13,983 bases of DNA from DAOTXK01 sp034430555 (GCA_034430555.1 DAOUEM010000484.1:1-13983), one strand, 5' to 3'; numbered from the stretch's first letter, positions 1 through 6,390 are shown. A program made the numbers and translations. Notes: generated by a model not told the origin, from the letters alone.

Positions 1-528
1 AGTTTGTTCGACCCATGCCCGATCATACATCAATAACGCGTGCCCACCATCACTGACAAATGCTTCTATGCTTAATAGGATTCTATCGCTTGGAGCATAG
101 ACATTCTCTCTGCTACGATCACTACCATAAATCGCGGCCACAACCTGGGGGTCCTGCAACTGCTCCATAAATGCGCCGGAGTCTTCAGCAATCGAAAGTT
201 CAATCCCATTGGCGAATGCTAACCCATTTAGCTTGCTGAGCGAAGCGTCGGGCAGATAAATGACGATAGAACCGCCTGTCCTGAGAGACTCTTGCGCGAC
301 CTCATCACCGGCACATTGCGCTTCTATGATCTCTATTTGACGGCGCGCATTTGCCAATGCTTCGAGCGCAGCTGCTTCGTTGCCTGCTTCATAAGTGATT
401 TGTGCGTTAGCGAGGGCCAGATACACTTCCCCAAGCCTGAACTCACAACTATCAGCCCCTTGAGCAAGTATAGCTTGCCCAGACGTTAATGTGATAAGCA
501 GTGAAATAAAGAGAATCAGACGTTTCAT
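1..528 (-). CDS. Exported protein of unknown function (3' part lies outside the window)
   Basis: The frame is open from an ATG at 528 to the window edge, giving 176 residues with no stop. A near-perfect ribosome site (AGGAGGTGAC, 531-540) lies 2 nt before the ATG. Residues 1-22 form a classic signal peptide: MKR, a hydrophobic core, then AxA-like ILAQG. The mature protein begins with an Ala/Glu-rich, probably helical segment (about 33-78) flanked by two cysteines (C28, C72). It then becomes an alpha/beta-like segment: a strand around SIVIYLP (87-93), and near the edge IEAFVSDGGHALLMYD (154-169), which resembles the strand-turn-strand of Rossmann-like or class I amidotransferase-like folds (DUF4350/ThuA type). 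That resemblance is a weak inference. Codon choice is more A/T-rich than in the neighbours. The product is certainly exported and its function is unknown. Confidence 0.8.
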   Translation of the reverse strand, partial: MKRLILFISLLITLTSGQAILAQGADSCEFRLGEVYLALANAQITYEAGNEAAALEALANARRQIEIIEAQCAGDEVAQESLRTGGSIVIYLPDASLSKLNGLAFANGIELSIAEDSGAFMEQLQDPQVVAAIYGSDRSRENVYAPSDRILLSIEAFVSDGGHALLMYDRAWVEQT

Positions 529-547
529 TGGTCACCTCCTTTTAGGT

Positions 548-576
548 ATGATGGGTTGTGTCGGTTGTTTTGTCAA
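548..576 (-). promoter_or_regulatory. Sigma-70-type promoter of the exported-protein gene
   Basis: On the minus strand there is a perfect -35 TTGACA (571-576), a 17-nt spacer and the -10 hexamer CATCAT (548-553, 4 of 6 matches). The predicted start, near 541, would place the strong ribosome site almost at the 5' end of the mRNA. That is a short leader, so the true start could differ by a few bases. Confidence 0.5.
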
Positions 577-718
577 ATACGAAACAACATTACTTGTTAT
601 CTCTATGAAGCACCAGCCGCAATATTCTCCACACTATGAAACTACTCTTTCCGTCCAGCGATTTTCCTCCCTTCTTGCCCCGGCCCGGCGACCATGCCAT
701 ACTGCCCACCGCCGCAAC

Positions 719-748
719 AAAAAACGGGACGCATCGCCTGCGTCCCGC
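719..748 (-). terminator. Intrinsic terminator of the HtrA-like gene
   Basis: A perfect 9-bp stem (726-734 with 740-748) encloses a 5-nt loop. On the minus strand it is followed by a run of about seven T (719-725). It lies 27 nt past the stop codon of the protease gene at 775, in the correct orientation. The rest of 529-774 holds no gene that I can support. Confidence 0.85.
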
Positions 749-774
749 TTCGTTACTGTGATGGCGCGTCCGGC

Positions 775-1926
775 TTAGGGCCGCGCGCTCAGGGTGACCG
801 GCACCTCGACCAACTGGCCGTCGCGCAGCACGCCGAAGGTCACCGTCTGCCCGGCTGCCGTCTCGTCGGAGAGATAGCTCACCAGGTCGTCGAAGGTGTT
901 GATGTCCACGCCGTTGGCGCTGACGATCACGTCCCCGCCGACGGGCACTGTCTGCCCGTCGATCAGCGCCTGTTCGTCATTGCCGCGCAGGCCAGCCTTG
1001 GCCGCCGGGCCGTTCTCGATCACGGAGGAGACGATCGCGCCCTGCTGCAGCACGTCCAGGCCCATTGCCTCGCCCACCATCGGGTTCAGGGTGCCGCCGG
1101 CGATCCCCAGCCAGGGGTGATCGTAGCGCCCGTTCTGGATCAGCGCCGGGATGACTTGCAGCACCCGGTTGGCGGGCACCGCGAAGCCGATGCCGCTGTT
1201 CTGATCGGTGCTGGAGCGAATGGCCGTGTTGATGCCGACCACCTCGCCGTTCAGGTTGAGCAGCGGGCCGCCGGAGTTGCCGGGGTTGATGGCCGCGTCC
1301 GTCTGGATGATGCTCGGGTTACTGAACCCGCCGCCGTTCAGGTTGCCCATCTCCTGGGCGGGCAGCGAACGCCCCAGCGCGCTGACGATGCCGGTGGTCA
1401 TGGTGCCGCTCAGGCCGAACGGATTGCCGATGGCCACCACCATCTGGCCCACCTGCAGCGCATCCGAATCGCCGACCGGAAGCGGCTGCAAGTTGGCCAG
1501 CGCCGGGTCCACCTTCACCACCGCCAGATCGCTGTCCGCATCGCCGCCGACCAATTCCGCCGCGAGTTCGTGCCCATCAGAGAAGACGATGCGAATCGTT
1601 GACGCTTCGCCTACCACGTGGTAGTTCGTCACGATGTGACCGAACGTGTCGTAGACAAAGCCGGAGCCTTGCCCCGCGCCGATCACGTTGCCGCGCGCAT
1701 TTTCTACCACCACCTGGATGCTGACCACCGCCGGGTTGACGGTCTCGTACAGGCCGACGAGTTGCGTTTCCAGGTCGGTGAGGATCACGCTCGACTGCGC
1801 GCCCACCGTGTTGATGCCGCCGAGGGTTGCCGTCGGCGCCGTTGCCGTGCCAAAGATCACCAGCGACAGGCCCAATATGACTGCCCCGCTGATCATCCAA
1901 CTGAGTCGCTGCTTGATGCCGGACAT
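775..1926 (-). CDS. htrA: HtrA/DegP-type (S1C) serine protease with a C-terminal PDZ domain
   Basis: This is an ATP-independent envelope quality-control protease of 383 residues. A single membrane segment (about 11-30) probably anchors it with the catalytic domain outside the cytoplasm. The chymotrypsin-like domain covers about 55-262. The triad is readable: His103 in TNYHVV, Asp133 in DSDLAVVKV, and Ser218 in NPGNSGGP. The oxyanion and activation loops (AIGNPFGL, TTGIVSA, QTDAAINPG) are intact, so the enzyme should be active. One PDZ domain covers about 271-378 (WLGI, GPAAKAGL, GDVIVSANG). Its length is normal for one-PDZ bacterial HtrA. The ATG at 1926 follows AGGAGG with good spacing. The gene looks monocistronic, with its own terminator downstream and a TTGACA plus inverted repeat upstream. 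It could equally be named degP or degQ; subfamily naming is uncertain. Confidence 0.95.
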   Translation of the reverse strand: MSGIKQRLSWMISGAVILGLSLVIFGTATAPTATLGGINTVGAQSSVILTDLETQLVGLYETVNPAVVSIQVVVENARGNVIGAGQGSGFVYDTFGHIVTNYHVVGEASTIRIVFSDGHELAAELVGGDADSDLAVVKVDPALANLQPLPVGDSDALQVGQMVVAIGNPFGLSGTMTTGIVSALGRSLPAQEMGNLNGGGFSNPSIIQTDAAINPGNSGGPLLNLNGEVVGINTAIRSSTDQNSGIGFAVPANRVLQVIPALIQNGRYDHPWLGIAGGTLNPMVGEAMGLDVLQQGAIVSSVIENGPAAKAGLRGNDEQALIDGQTVPVGGDVIVSANGVDINTFDDLVSYLSDETAAGQTVTFGVLRDGQLVEVPVTLSARP

Positions 1927-1960
1927 TCCTTTACCTCCTGAAACATTTCTCTAGGACTTT

Positions 1961-1979
1961 TTTTCACAACCAGTGAAAA
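1961..1979. promoter_or_regulatory. Palindrome in the htrA promoter (candidate operator)
   Basis: Perfect 7-bp arms TTTTCAC (1961-1967) and GTGAAAA (1973-1979) are separated by 5 nt. The palindrome sits between the minus-strand TTGACA (1982-1987) and the htrA start. It has no T-run suited to a terminator and fits a dimeric regulator site. Whether a regulator binds is inference. Confidence 0.5.
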
Positions 1980-1988
1980 CCTGTCAAA

Positions 1989-2027
1989 TGGCGCGCCGTG
2001 GGTTAAATGGCTTCCCGGCGCGCGCCA
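1989..2027. repeat. GC-rich inverted repeat
   Basis: TGGCGCGC (1989-1996) is the reverse complement of GCGCGCCA (2020-2027), with a 23-nt loop. It lies just upstream of the htrA -35 element. It could form a cruciform or be a protein site; no function is assigned. Confidence 0.4.
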
Positions 2028-2033
2028 GGTGTG

Positions 2034-2056
2034 GCGTCTGTCCGAATAATAGACGC
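2034..2056. repeat. Small inverted repeat GCGTCT/AGACGC
   Basis: Six-base arms at 2034-2039 and 2051-2056 with an 11-nt loop, followed by TTT on the plus strand. It is too weak to call a terminator and there is no plus-strand gene upstream for it to end. Confidence 0.3.
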
Positions 2057-2229
2057 TTTAGCATGTTGAGAGCATACGCCCGCCAGCTAAACGCTGCCTT
2101 AGAGGGAGATAGAAGGATTGTGAGAATAGGGGGGGTAGTTTTTTCCCGAGTGGTCGTTACAATCATGTAGTTGATGGCGTTGGTCGTTTATGAGCCGTCG
2201 AATTGTCTCAACTTGTAGATGAGGAACCC

Positions 2230-2859
2230 ATGCCCCGGATTTACGACATCACCCGCACCCTGTCGCCGGAGACCGCCGTCTGGCCGGGGGATACGCCCTT
2301 CTCCTTCCGCCAGAATCTCAGCCTGGCCGAAGGCGACTCCGCCAACCTGACCACGCTCACCCTGACGGCCCACGCCGGCACCCATGCCGACGCGCCGTGG
2401 CACGTCCTGCCTGGCGGCGCGCACCCGGCGGACCTGCCGCTGGAGCCGTTTATTGGGCCAGCGCACGTGGTTTTCGTGGAACGGGCGGTGGGCGGTATTG
2501 TCCCGGCGGACTTCGAGGGGCGCGACCTGTCCGGCATGGAGCGCCTGCTGATCCACACCTTTTACAGCGATCTGCCGGACGACCGCTTCGTGCCCGATTT
2601 CCCCTATCCCACGCCGGAACTGATCGAATGGCTGGCCGGGCAGGGGGTGCTCCTGCTGGGGGTGGATACGCCCACCGTGGACAGCTTCGACAGCGAGGCC
2701 CTCGACTGCCACCGCAGCCTGTTCGAGCGCGGCATCTACAACCTGGAGCTGCTCCAATTATCCGGTGTGCCGGATGGCGTCTACGAGTTGATCGCGCTGC
2801 CGCTCAAGATGGCCGGCGTCTGTGGTTGCCCGGTGCGGGCCATCTTGCGGACGCTGTAG
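2230..2859 (+). CDS. kynB: Kynurenine formamidase (arylformamidase)
   Basis: It hydrolyses N-formylkynurenine to kynurenine and formate in tryptophan breakdown, in the cytoplasm, with a metal-dependent cyclase fold. With the ATG at 2230 the protein is 209 residues, the usual KynB length. Diagnostic features are the WPGDTPF motif (18-24), the metal-binding motif HAGTHADAPWH (H48, H52, D54, H58), GVDTPTVD (144-151), H161, E173 and the C-terminal ALPLKMAG...PVRAILR. The 2230 start is preceded by GAGGA (2221-2225). An in-frame TTG at 2203 has no ribosome site and would add nine residues not expected in the family. No kynA or kynU gene is nearby, so it acts with genes elsewhere or on another formyl or cyclic amide. 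Family assignment is firm; exact substrate is inferred. Confidence 0.88.
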   Translation: MPRIYDITRTLSPETAVWPGDTPFSFRQNLSLAEGDSANLTTLTLTAHAGTHADAPWHVLPGGAHPADLPLEPFIGPAHVVFVERAVGGIVPADFEGRDLSGMERLLIHTFYSDLPDDRFVPDFPYPTPELIEWLAGQGVLLLGVDTPTVDSFDSEALDCHRSLFERGIYNLELLQLSGVPDGVYELIALPLKMAGVCGCPVRAILRTL

Positions 2860-2953
2860 GCGGGGTCTTCCTGGTACGCGTCATTCCAGAACGCCCGGTT
2901 TATGACCAGACCCTCTCGATAGGGCGAAAACAATTGCCAAAACAATCGTGGGC

Positions 2954-2998
2954 AAAACAGTCCCCGCCGCAGGCAGGATAACACGCCGGGCGGGGACT
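2954..2998 (-). terminator. Probable terminator of the SH3/LysM gene
   Basis: A perfect 10-bp GC-rich stem (2959-2968 with 2989-2998) has a 20-nt loop. On the minus strand it is followed by GTTTT. Two more GTTTT runs follow within 30 nt (around 2939-2943 and 2927-2931), which may help release. It lies 40 nt beyond the stop at 3038. The long loop makes this less certain than the other terminators. The rest of 2860-3037 shows nothing else. Confidence 0.55.
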
Positions 2999-3037
2999 GC
3001 CGTCTTGCAGGGATTTAGTTGGCCGGGAGCCGGTGGG

Positions 3038-4084
3038 TTACGGGATCACCAGCGTCTGGCCGACGTACACGAAATTCGGGTTGGCGATGCCGTTGGCCGC
3101 CGCCAGCGTGTCGACCGTCATTCCGTAGCGCAGCGCGATGCGGAACAGGTTCTCGCCCGTCTGCACCACGTGCGTCTGCGTCCCGCCGGAGGAAGCCGTG
3201 CTCCCACTCGACGTGCTGCCGCCCGGAATCGGGCCGGGAGCCGGGTTATTGGTGTAAGCCACCACCGGCAGCTCCATGATGGCCCCCGCGCCGCTGACCG
3301 TCGTGTAGTAGGAGTTGATCCAGTGTGACTGCTCGGGGGTGGAGGACAGCTTCACCCAGGAGCCATCGGCGTTGCGCGCCACCAGCGTCACCTGGTCGCC
3401 CAGTGTGACCCGCCGCACCGCCAGGAAGTTGGGGCCGGGGCCGGTCCGCACGTTAACCACGTAGGCGTTGGCGATGTTGGTCGTGATGCCGTAGGCCGAG
3501 GGCGGCGGCGCGTCGCTGAGCGGCAGCCCGCCGATGAAGCCGTTGAGCGCCGTCACGAATGAGGCGTTGATCCAGCCGCCGCTGTCGAGCTGCACCCAGG
3601 CGCTGTTGGCGCTGCGGGCTACCAGGTTGACGATGTCCGTTTGCTGGACACGGCCCACCGAGGCGTAAGCCACGCCGGGGCCCAGCCGGACGTTCACCAC
3701 GAAGGCGTTGCCGATGACGCCGGTCAGGAGGGGATTGCTGCCGACACTGTTATTGGTGATAGGCAGCGCGTTGATATCTCCGTACACGTCCACGTAGCCG
3801 ATGTTCACCCACTGCGGCACGCCCTCCGCGTGGAGCTGCAGCCACTGGTTATCGGCGTTGCGCCCGGCGAAGGCCACGGGCTGCCCGCCGTACAGCCGCC
3901 CGATGACGTGATAGCCGGTGCCGGGGCCGCTGCGGACGTTGACGTTGTAGCCCTGCCGGGCCGCCCCGGTGATAAAACCCTGGGCCTGGGCCAGGCTGGC
4001 CGGCAGCGCCAGGCCGATGATCAGAAATACGGCCAGGAAAACGGTGGTTATCGTGGTTGGTTTACTCATCATTTGTGTGCGCAT
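3038..4084 (-). CDS. Secreted protein with three bacterial SH3 (type 3) domains and a C-terminal LysM
   Basis: It is predicted to be exported and to bind the cell wall or glycans; no catalytic domain is present. From the ATG at 4084 it has 348 residues. Residues 1-35 form a signal peptide ending LAQAQG. Three SH3_3 repeats start near 47, 129 and 209, each with the NVRxGPG signature (NVRSGPG, NVRLGPG, NVRTGPG). A Gly/Ser/Thr-rich linker (about 281-303) leads to a complete LysM motif (305-348: HVVQTGENL, YGMTVDTLAAANG, VYVGQTLVIP), which ends the protein. I prefer 4084 over the in-frame ATG at 4102, because GGGGGTGA is well placed before 4084 and the likely -10 (4113-4118) would leave no leader for 4102. 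Similar proteins are common in Chloroflexota surface proteomes. It is divergent from the TIR gene. Confidence 0.9.
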   Translation of the reverse strand: MRTQMMSKPTTITTVFLAVFLIIGLALPASLAQAQGFITGAARQGYNVNVRSGPGTGYHVIGRLYGGQPVAFAGRNADNQWLQLHAEGVPQWVNIGYVDVYGDINALPITNNSVGSNPLLTGVIGNAFVVNVRLGPGVAYASVGRVQQTDIVNLVARSANSAWVQLDSGGWINASFVTALNGFIGGLPLSDAPPPSAYGITTNIANAYVVNVRTGPGPNFLAVRRVTLGDQVTLVARNADGSWVKLSSTPEQSHWINSYYTTVSGAGAIMELPVVAYTNNPAPGPIPGGSTSSGSTASSGGTQTHVVQTGENLFRIALRYGMTVDTLAAANGIANPNFVYVGQTLVIP

Positions 4085-4112
4085 AGGTCTCACCCCCTGC
4101 ATATACCCTTTT

Positions 4113-4118
4113 AGTATA
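4113..4118 (-). promoter_or_regulatory. Possible -10 element of the SH3/LysM gene
   Basis: TATACT on the minus strand (5 of 6 matches) would start RNA near 4106, about 20 nt before the ATG at 4084. No good -35 lies 16-18 nt upstream, so the call is tentative. Confidence 0.4.
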
Positions 4119-4177
4119 CACCGGTTTTGATACCAGGGCCTAACCGAAAATCAACCTTTTTGTAAGGTCTGGCATCG

Positions 4178-4207
4178 TTGATCGCGATCTGCCTGTATGA
4201 TTATAAT
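4178..4207 (+). promoter_or_regulatory. Promoter of the TIR-MgtC genes
   Basis: TTGATC (4178-4183), an 18-nt spacer and a perfect TATAAT (4202-4207). RNA would start near 4214. This shows that the long frame's TTG codon at 4178, which is part of this -35 box, cannot be the start codon, and it supports the ATG at 4274. Confidence 0.65.
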
Positions 4208-4273
4208 GAGCATGTTGGTATAAATAAAGCTCTCAAAAATGCTGATGGGCAGTTCACCGGGGAACACGACGCC

Positions 4274-4798
4274 ATGGGTGTTTTTGTCTCGTATTCGCGC
4301 CGCAACAAACCGTTTGTGCAGAAGCTGGTCAAAGCCCTGCCAGACGCCGGCCTCGAGGCCTGGGGGGACTTCGAGGACATTCGCCTCACCTCCGACTGTC
4401 AGGCCGAGGTTTACGAGGGCATCCACACCAGCGACCACTTCCTGTTTGTGATCAGCCCGCCGGCGGTGACCTCGACTTATACCGAACGGGAGGTCATGCA
4501 CGCCGTCGAGCACAGCAAAAAGATCGTGCCCGTGCTCTACGCGCCGATCAGCGAGGAAGAATATGCCAACATGAACCCGGCGCTCGCCGTCCAGGACTGG
4601 GTATACTTTGACGACGAAAGCCAGTTTGAGGACGCGTTCCGGCGGCTGCTGGTCTTCATGGAATACTGCGCTGCGGAGGACAACCGGCTGGTCGCGCTCG
4701 ATAACGCCGCCGCCGCCCGATCCCGGCCTGACGTCTACGCCCAGCCCCACGCCGCAGTGAGGCCGCCCCTGCTGGCTTGCTTTTCGGGCATGTGTTGA
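4274..4798 (+). CDS. Small stand-alone TIR-domain protein
   Basis: TIR domains are NAD-cleaving enzymes or interaction modules in bacterial immunity and signalling. From the ATG at 4274 the product has 174 residues, almost all TIR. Strand A is VFVSYSRRN (3-11), followed by LEAWGDFEDI (27-36), the helix carrying E45 in CQAEVYEGI, strand FLFVISP (56-62), REVMHAVEHSKKIVPVLY (72-89) and DWVYFDD (108-114). E45 sits where catalytic TIRs have their glutamate, so NADase activity is plausible. Related proteins often continue into long sensor regions; here only about 40 residues follow, ending in a Pro/Ala/Cys tail with no recognisable fold. The ribosome site is weak (GGGGA, about 10 nt upstream). The MgtC-like gene begins 12 nt after the stop, suggesting co-expression. 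It is cytoplasmic, with no signal or membrane segment. Confidence 0.87.
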   Translation: MGVFVSYSRRNKPFVQKLVKALPDAGLEAWGDFEDIRLTSDCQAEVYEGIHTSDHFLFVISPPAVTSTYTEREVMHAVEHSKKIVPVLYAPISEEEYANMNPALAVQDWVYFDDESQFEDAFRRLLVFMEYCAAEDNRLVALDNAAAARSRPDVYAQPHAAVRPPLLACFSGMC

Positions 4799-4810
4799 GG
4801 AGAGGACCGT

Positions 4811-5272
4811 ATGCCGCTGATTCAACAGATGGAGGTCTCGCTGCAGCTCTTGCTGACCGCGATCCTGAGCATGGTGATCGGCCTGGACCGCGAGCGCCGC
4901 GACAGCCCCGCCGGGCTGCGCACCCACATGATGGTCGGGCTGGGGGCCTGCCTGTTCACCCTGCTGTCGATCCACGCCTTTCCGGGGCCGGGGGATTCGG
5001 CGCGGGTTGCCGCCCAGATCGTCACCGGCATCGGCTTCCTGGGCGCGGGTACCATCGTCCAGCGTAAGCGTGATGTGCACCAACTCACCACCGCGGCCAG
5101 CATCTGGGCGACGGCGGCGGTCGGCATGGCGGTGGCGGCGGATGCCTGGTTCCTGGCGATCACGGCCACCCTGATCATGTGGGTGGTGCTGGCCGTGCTG
5201 CGCCGCTTTGAGGCGGAAAAGAAGGAGGAAAATCACGCCTCCCCCCATGACGATATCGCGCCCGACGCCTGA
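4811..5272 (+). CDS. MgtC/SapB-family membrane protein
   Basis: This 153-residue polytopic inner-membrane protein has about five membrane segments (near 8-25, 40-56, 66-84, 93-110, 112-131). The family core is intact: GLDRERRDSPAGLRTHM (24-40, with conserved D26), GIGFLGAGTI (73-82) and LTTAASIWATAAVGMA (92-107). The C-terminal soluble MgtC regulatory domain is absent, and only a short charged tail follows, as in SapB-type members. The family is linked to Mg2+ limitation, acid tolerance and modulation of membrane ATPase activity; the molecular function is not settled. The ATG at 4811 follows GAGGAGAGG, which overlaps the end of the TIR gene (stop 4798), so translation of the two may be coupled. 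No Mg2+-sensing leader is apparent. Confidence 0.9.
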   Translation: MPLIQQMEVSLQLLLTAILSMVIGLDRERRDSPAGLRTHMMVGLGACLFTLLSIHAFPGPGDSARVAAQIVTGIGFLGAGTIVQRKRDVHQLTTAASIWATAAVGMAVAADAWFLAITATLIMWVVLAVLRRFEAEKKEENHASPHDDIAPDA

Positions 5273-5337
5273 GCCGTTTGCGCTTGTGGTGGTAAGATAG
5301 GTGTAGAACCAAGTGCAATGTCTTCTGGGGAGATGGT

Positions 5338-5745
5338 ATGCGCGGGTCTGGTCCGCCGTTCATGTGGGCGCCGCCGCTGATACTAACGGCGCTGATGCTG
5401 GCGATCTTGCTGGCCGGCTGCGGGACATCGGCTGGCGGTGAATTACGCTGCCTGAACGAACGCACGACCACCGACAGCTTTGACGGCCTGGGGGTGTGTT
5501 ACTCGTCAAACGTGACCGTCGTGGTCAAGAACGGCGCCGGTTATGCCCTGGTGCCCTCCTACCGCGAGATGAACGCCACCGCGACCGGCACCAATTACTG
5601 GACGGACGTCTACCTGGACGACCACATCCGGCCCGGCGTTTACACGCTGGAAGTCCGGCGCTGCGCGGTGAGCTGCCTGGCCGCGACCTATGAAATCCAC
5701 CTGGCTCCGGGTGAATCACCCCTGATGACCATCGTCTGCTTGTAG
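5338..5745 (+). CDS. Small Cys-rich lipoprotein of unknown function
   Basis: The 135-residue product has a lipoprotein signal: a hydrophobic segment (11-25) ending in the lipobox LAGC with C28 as lipidation site. The mature part (about 107 residues) is probably beta-rich, with five further cysteines (C38, C54, C109, C113, C134) that may form disulfides. I recognise no family. A ribosome site (GGGGAG) precedes the ATG at 5338. It starts 65 nt after the MgtC-like gene on the same strand without an obvious promoter, so it may be the third gene of the TIR-MgtC transcript. The last two codons and the TAG stop lie inside the first unit of a 16-bp tandem repeat. Confidence 0.8.
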   Translation: MRGSGPPFMWAPPLILTALMLAILLAGCGTSAGGELRCLNERTTTDSFDGLGVCYSSNVTVVVKNGAGYALVPSYREMNATATGTNYWTDVYLDDHIRPGVYTLEVRRCAVSCLAATYEIHLAPGESPLMTIVCL

Positions 5746-5799
5746 CCGCGGCTGCTTGTAGCCGCAGCTGCTTGTAGCTGCAGCTGCCTTCAAGGGCAG
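5736..5799. repeat. Four-unit 16-bp tandem repeat at the end of the lipoprotein gene
   Basis: Units run at 5736-5751 (CTGCTTGTAGCCGCGG), 5752-5767 (CTGCTTGTAGCCGCAG), 5768-5783 (CTGCTTGTAGCTGCAG) and a degenerate fourth at 5784-5799 (CTGCCTTCAAGGGCAG). Each of the first three contains TGC TTG TAG, the natural C-terminus and stop of the upstream gene, so the gene end seems to have been the seed. Units contain internal palindromes (GCCGCGGC, AGCTGCAGCT), and the last can fold as a small hairpin. The repeat occupies the gap between convergent genes and may act in transcription termination. Confidence 0.85.
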
Positions 5800-5816
5800 G
5801 GGGTGTCGACGGCGGC

Positions 5817-6332
5817 TCAAAGCGCCTCGGCGGCCATCTCGGCGATCTGCTGCACCATGACCAGCGGCATCATGGTGCGCTCGGCCACGGCTTCTTCCGG
5901 CATCCCGTCGGCCAGCAGCCGCCGCACCACGGCCGGCATCGGTTCGCCCACCTCGACAATATGCCCGTCCGGGTCGCACACGCGGAAGACGCGCTGACCC
6001 CAGGGTTGTTCCTGCACCGGTTGGATCACCGGCACGCCCGCCTGCCGTAAATGCGCCCATAAAGCGTCCGGCTCATCGCTCTCGAAGTACAGCTGGCGGG
6101 TGCCCGGACCGTCCGGGTTGAGGGGACGGGCCGTGCCTCCGTTGCCGCCCAGGGGCACGCCCACCGGAGTCCCGCCGGGAGTCGTGAACTGCCAGATGCC
6201 AAACCCACCGGCAAACCCGACGAATGGCCCGTAATCCTCCGCGACTTCCTGCCCCAACAGGTGCTCGTAGAAGCGGCGGGAGGCGTCGATGTCATGCACG
6301 AAAAGAAACGACGATTGGAATCTAGCCTTCAT
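5817..6332 (-). CDS. VOC (glyoxalase/bleomycin-resistance fold) protein with a helical C-terminal tail
   Basis: VOC proteins are metal-dependent enzymes or ligand-binding proteins built from paired beta-alpha-beta-beta-beta units. Of 171 residues, about 5-131 form the VOC domain: a first module with DASRRFYEHLLGQEV (16-30) and a second with QLYFESDEPDALWAHLRQAGV (80-100), then RVCDPDGHIVEVGEP (117-131), where E127 is the usual metal-ligand glutamate. Residues 132-171 form an extra helical tail (RRLLADGMPEEAVAERT) that reads like a degenerate helix-turn-helix. Substrate cannot be told; close relatives are labelled glyoxalase or bleomycin resistance without proof. The ATG at 6332 follows AAGGAG. 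It has its own promoter (6362-6390) and is separated from the upstream csp gene by a terminator, so the two are independent units. It converges on the lipoprotein gene. Confidence 0.87.
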   Translation of the reverse strand: MKARFQSSFLFVHDIDASRRFYEHLLGQEVAEDYGPFVGFAGGFGIWQFTTPGGTPVGVPLGGNGGTARPLNPDGPGTRQLYFESDEPDALWAHLRQAGVPVIQPVQEQPWGQRVFRVCDPDGHIVEVGEPMPAVVRRLLADGMPEEAVAERTMMPLVMVQQIAEMAAEAL

Positions 6333-6361
6333 AAAACTTTACTCCTTCAAAGCTATAAGTA

Positions 6362-6390
6362 ATTTTATCAGAACAGAGGTTCTTTGCCAA
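6362..6390 (-). promoter_or_regulatory. Promoter of the VOC gene
   Basis: Minus strand TTGGCA (6385-6390), a 17-nt spacer and TAAAAT (6362-6367): both boxes match the sigma-70 consensus at 5 of 6 positions. RNA would start near 6355, about 23 nt before the ATG. Confidence 0.75.

Larger units (their letters stand above)
1927..2229. other. Divergent intergenic region between htrA and kynB
   Basis: About 300 nt lie between two divergent genes, and no credible ORF is present. On the minus side there is a perfect TTGACA at 1982-1987 facing htrA, but only an A-run (1959-1964) at the expected -10. On the plus side a TACAAT at 2158-2163 could serve kynB, without a convincing -35. The stretch also contains three inverted repeats (1961-1979, 1989-2027, 2034-2056) and homopolymer runs, G7 at about 2129-2135 and T6 nearby. 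Confidence 0.6.

Noticed and set aside
694..1602. 302-residue plus-strand frame opposite htrA
   Set aside because: It is antisense to a clear protease with an intact triad, and its His/Gln/Ala-rich composition is typical of a complement-strand shadow in GC-rich DNA.
2397..2981. 194-residue plus-strand frame overlapping kynB
   Set aside because: It is a second frame of a gene with full KynB motifs, with no start signal or recognised domain.
4151..5248. 365-residue minus-strand frame across the TIR and MgtC genes
   Set aside because: Both opposite-strand genes carry strong family motifs and ribosome sites; this frame has no recognisable domain and a shadow-like composition.
5736..5799. Possible CRISPR-like array
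   Set aside because: The units are 16 bp and directly abutting with no spacers, so this is a simple tandem repeat.
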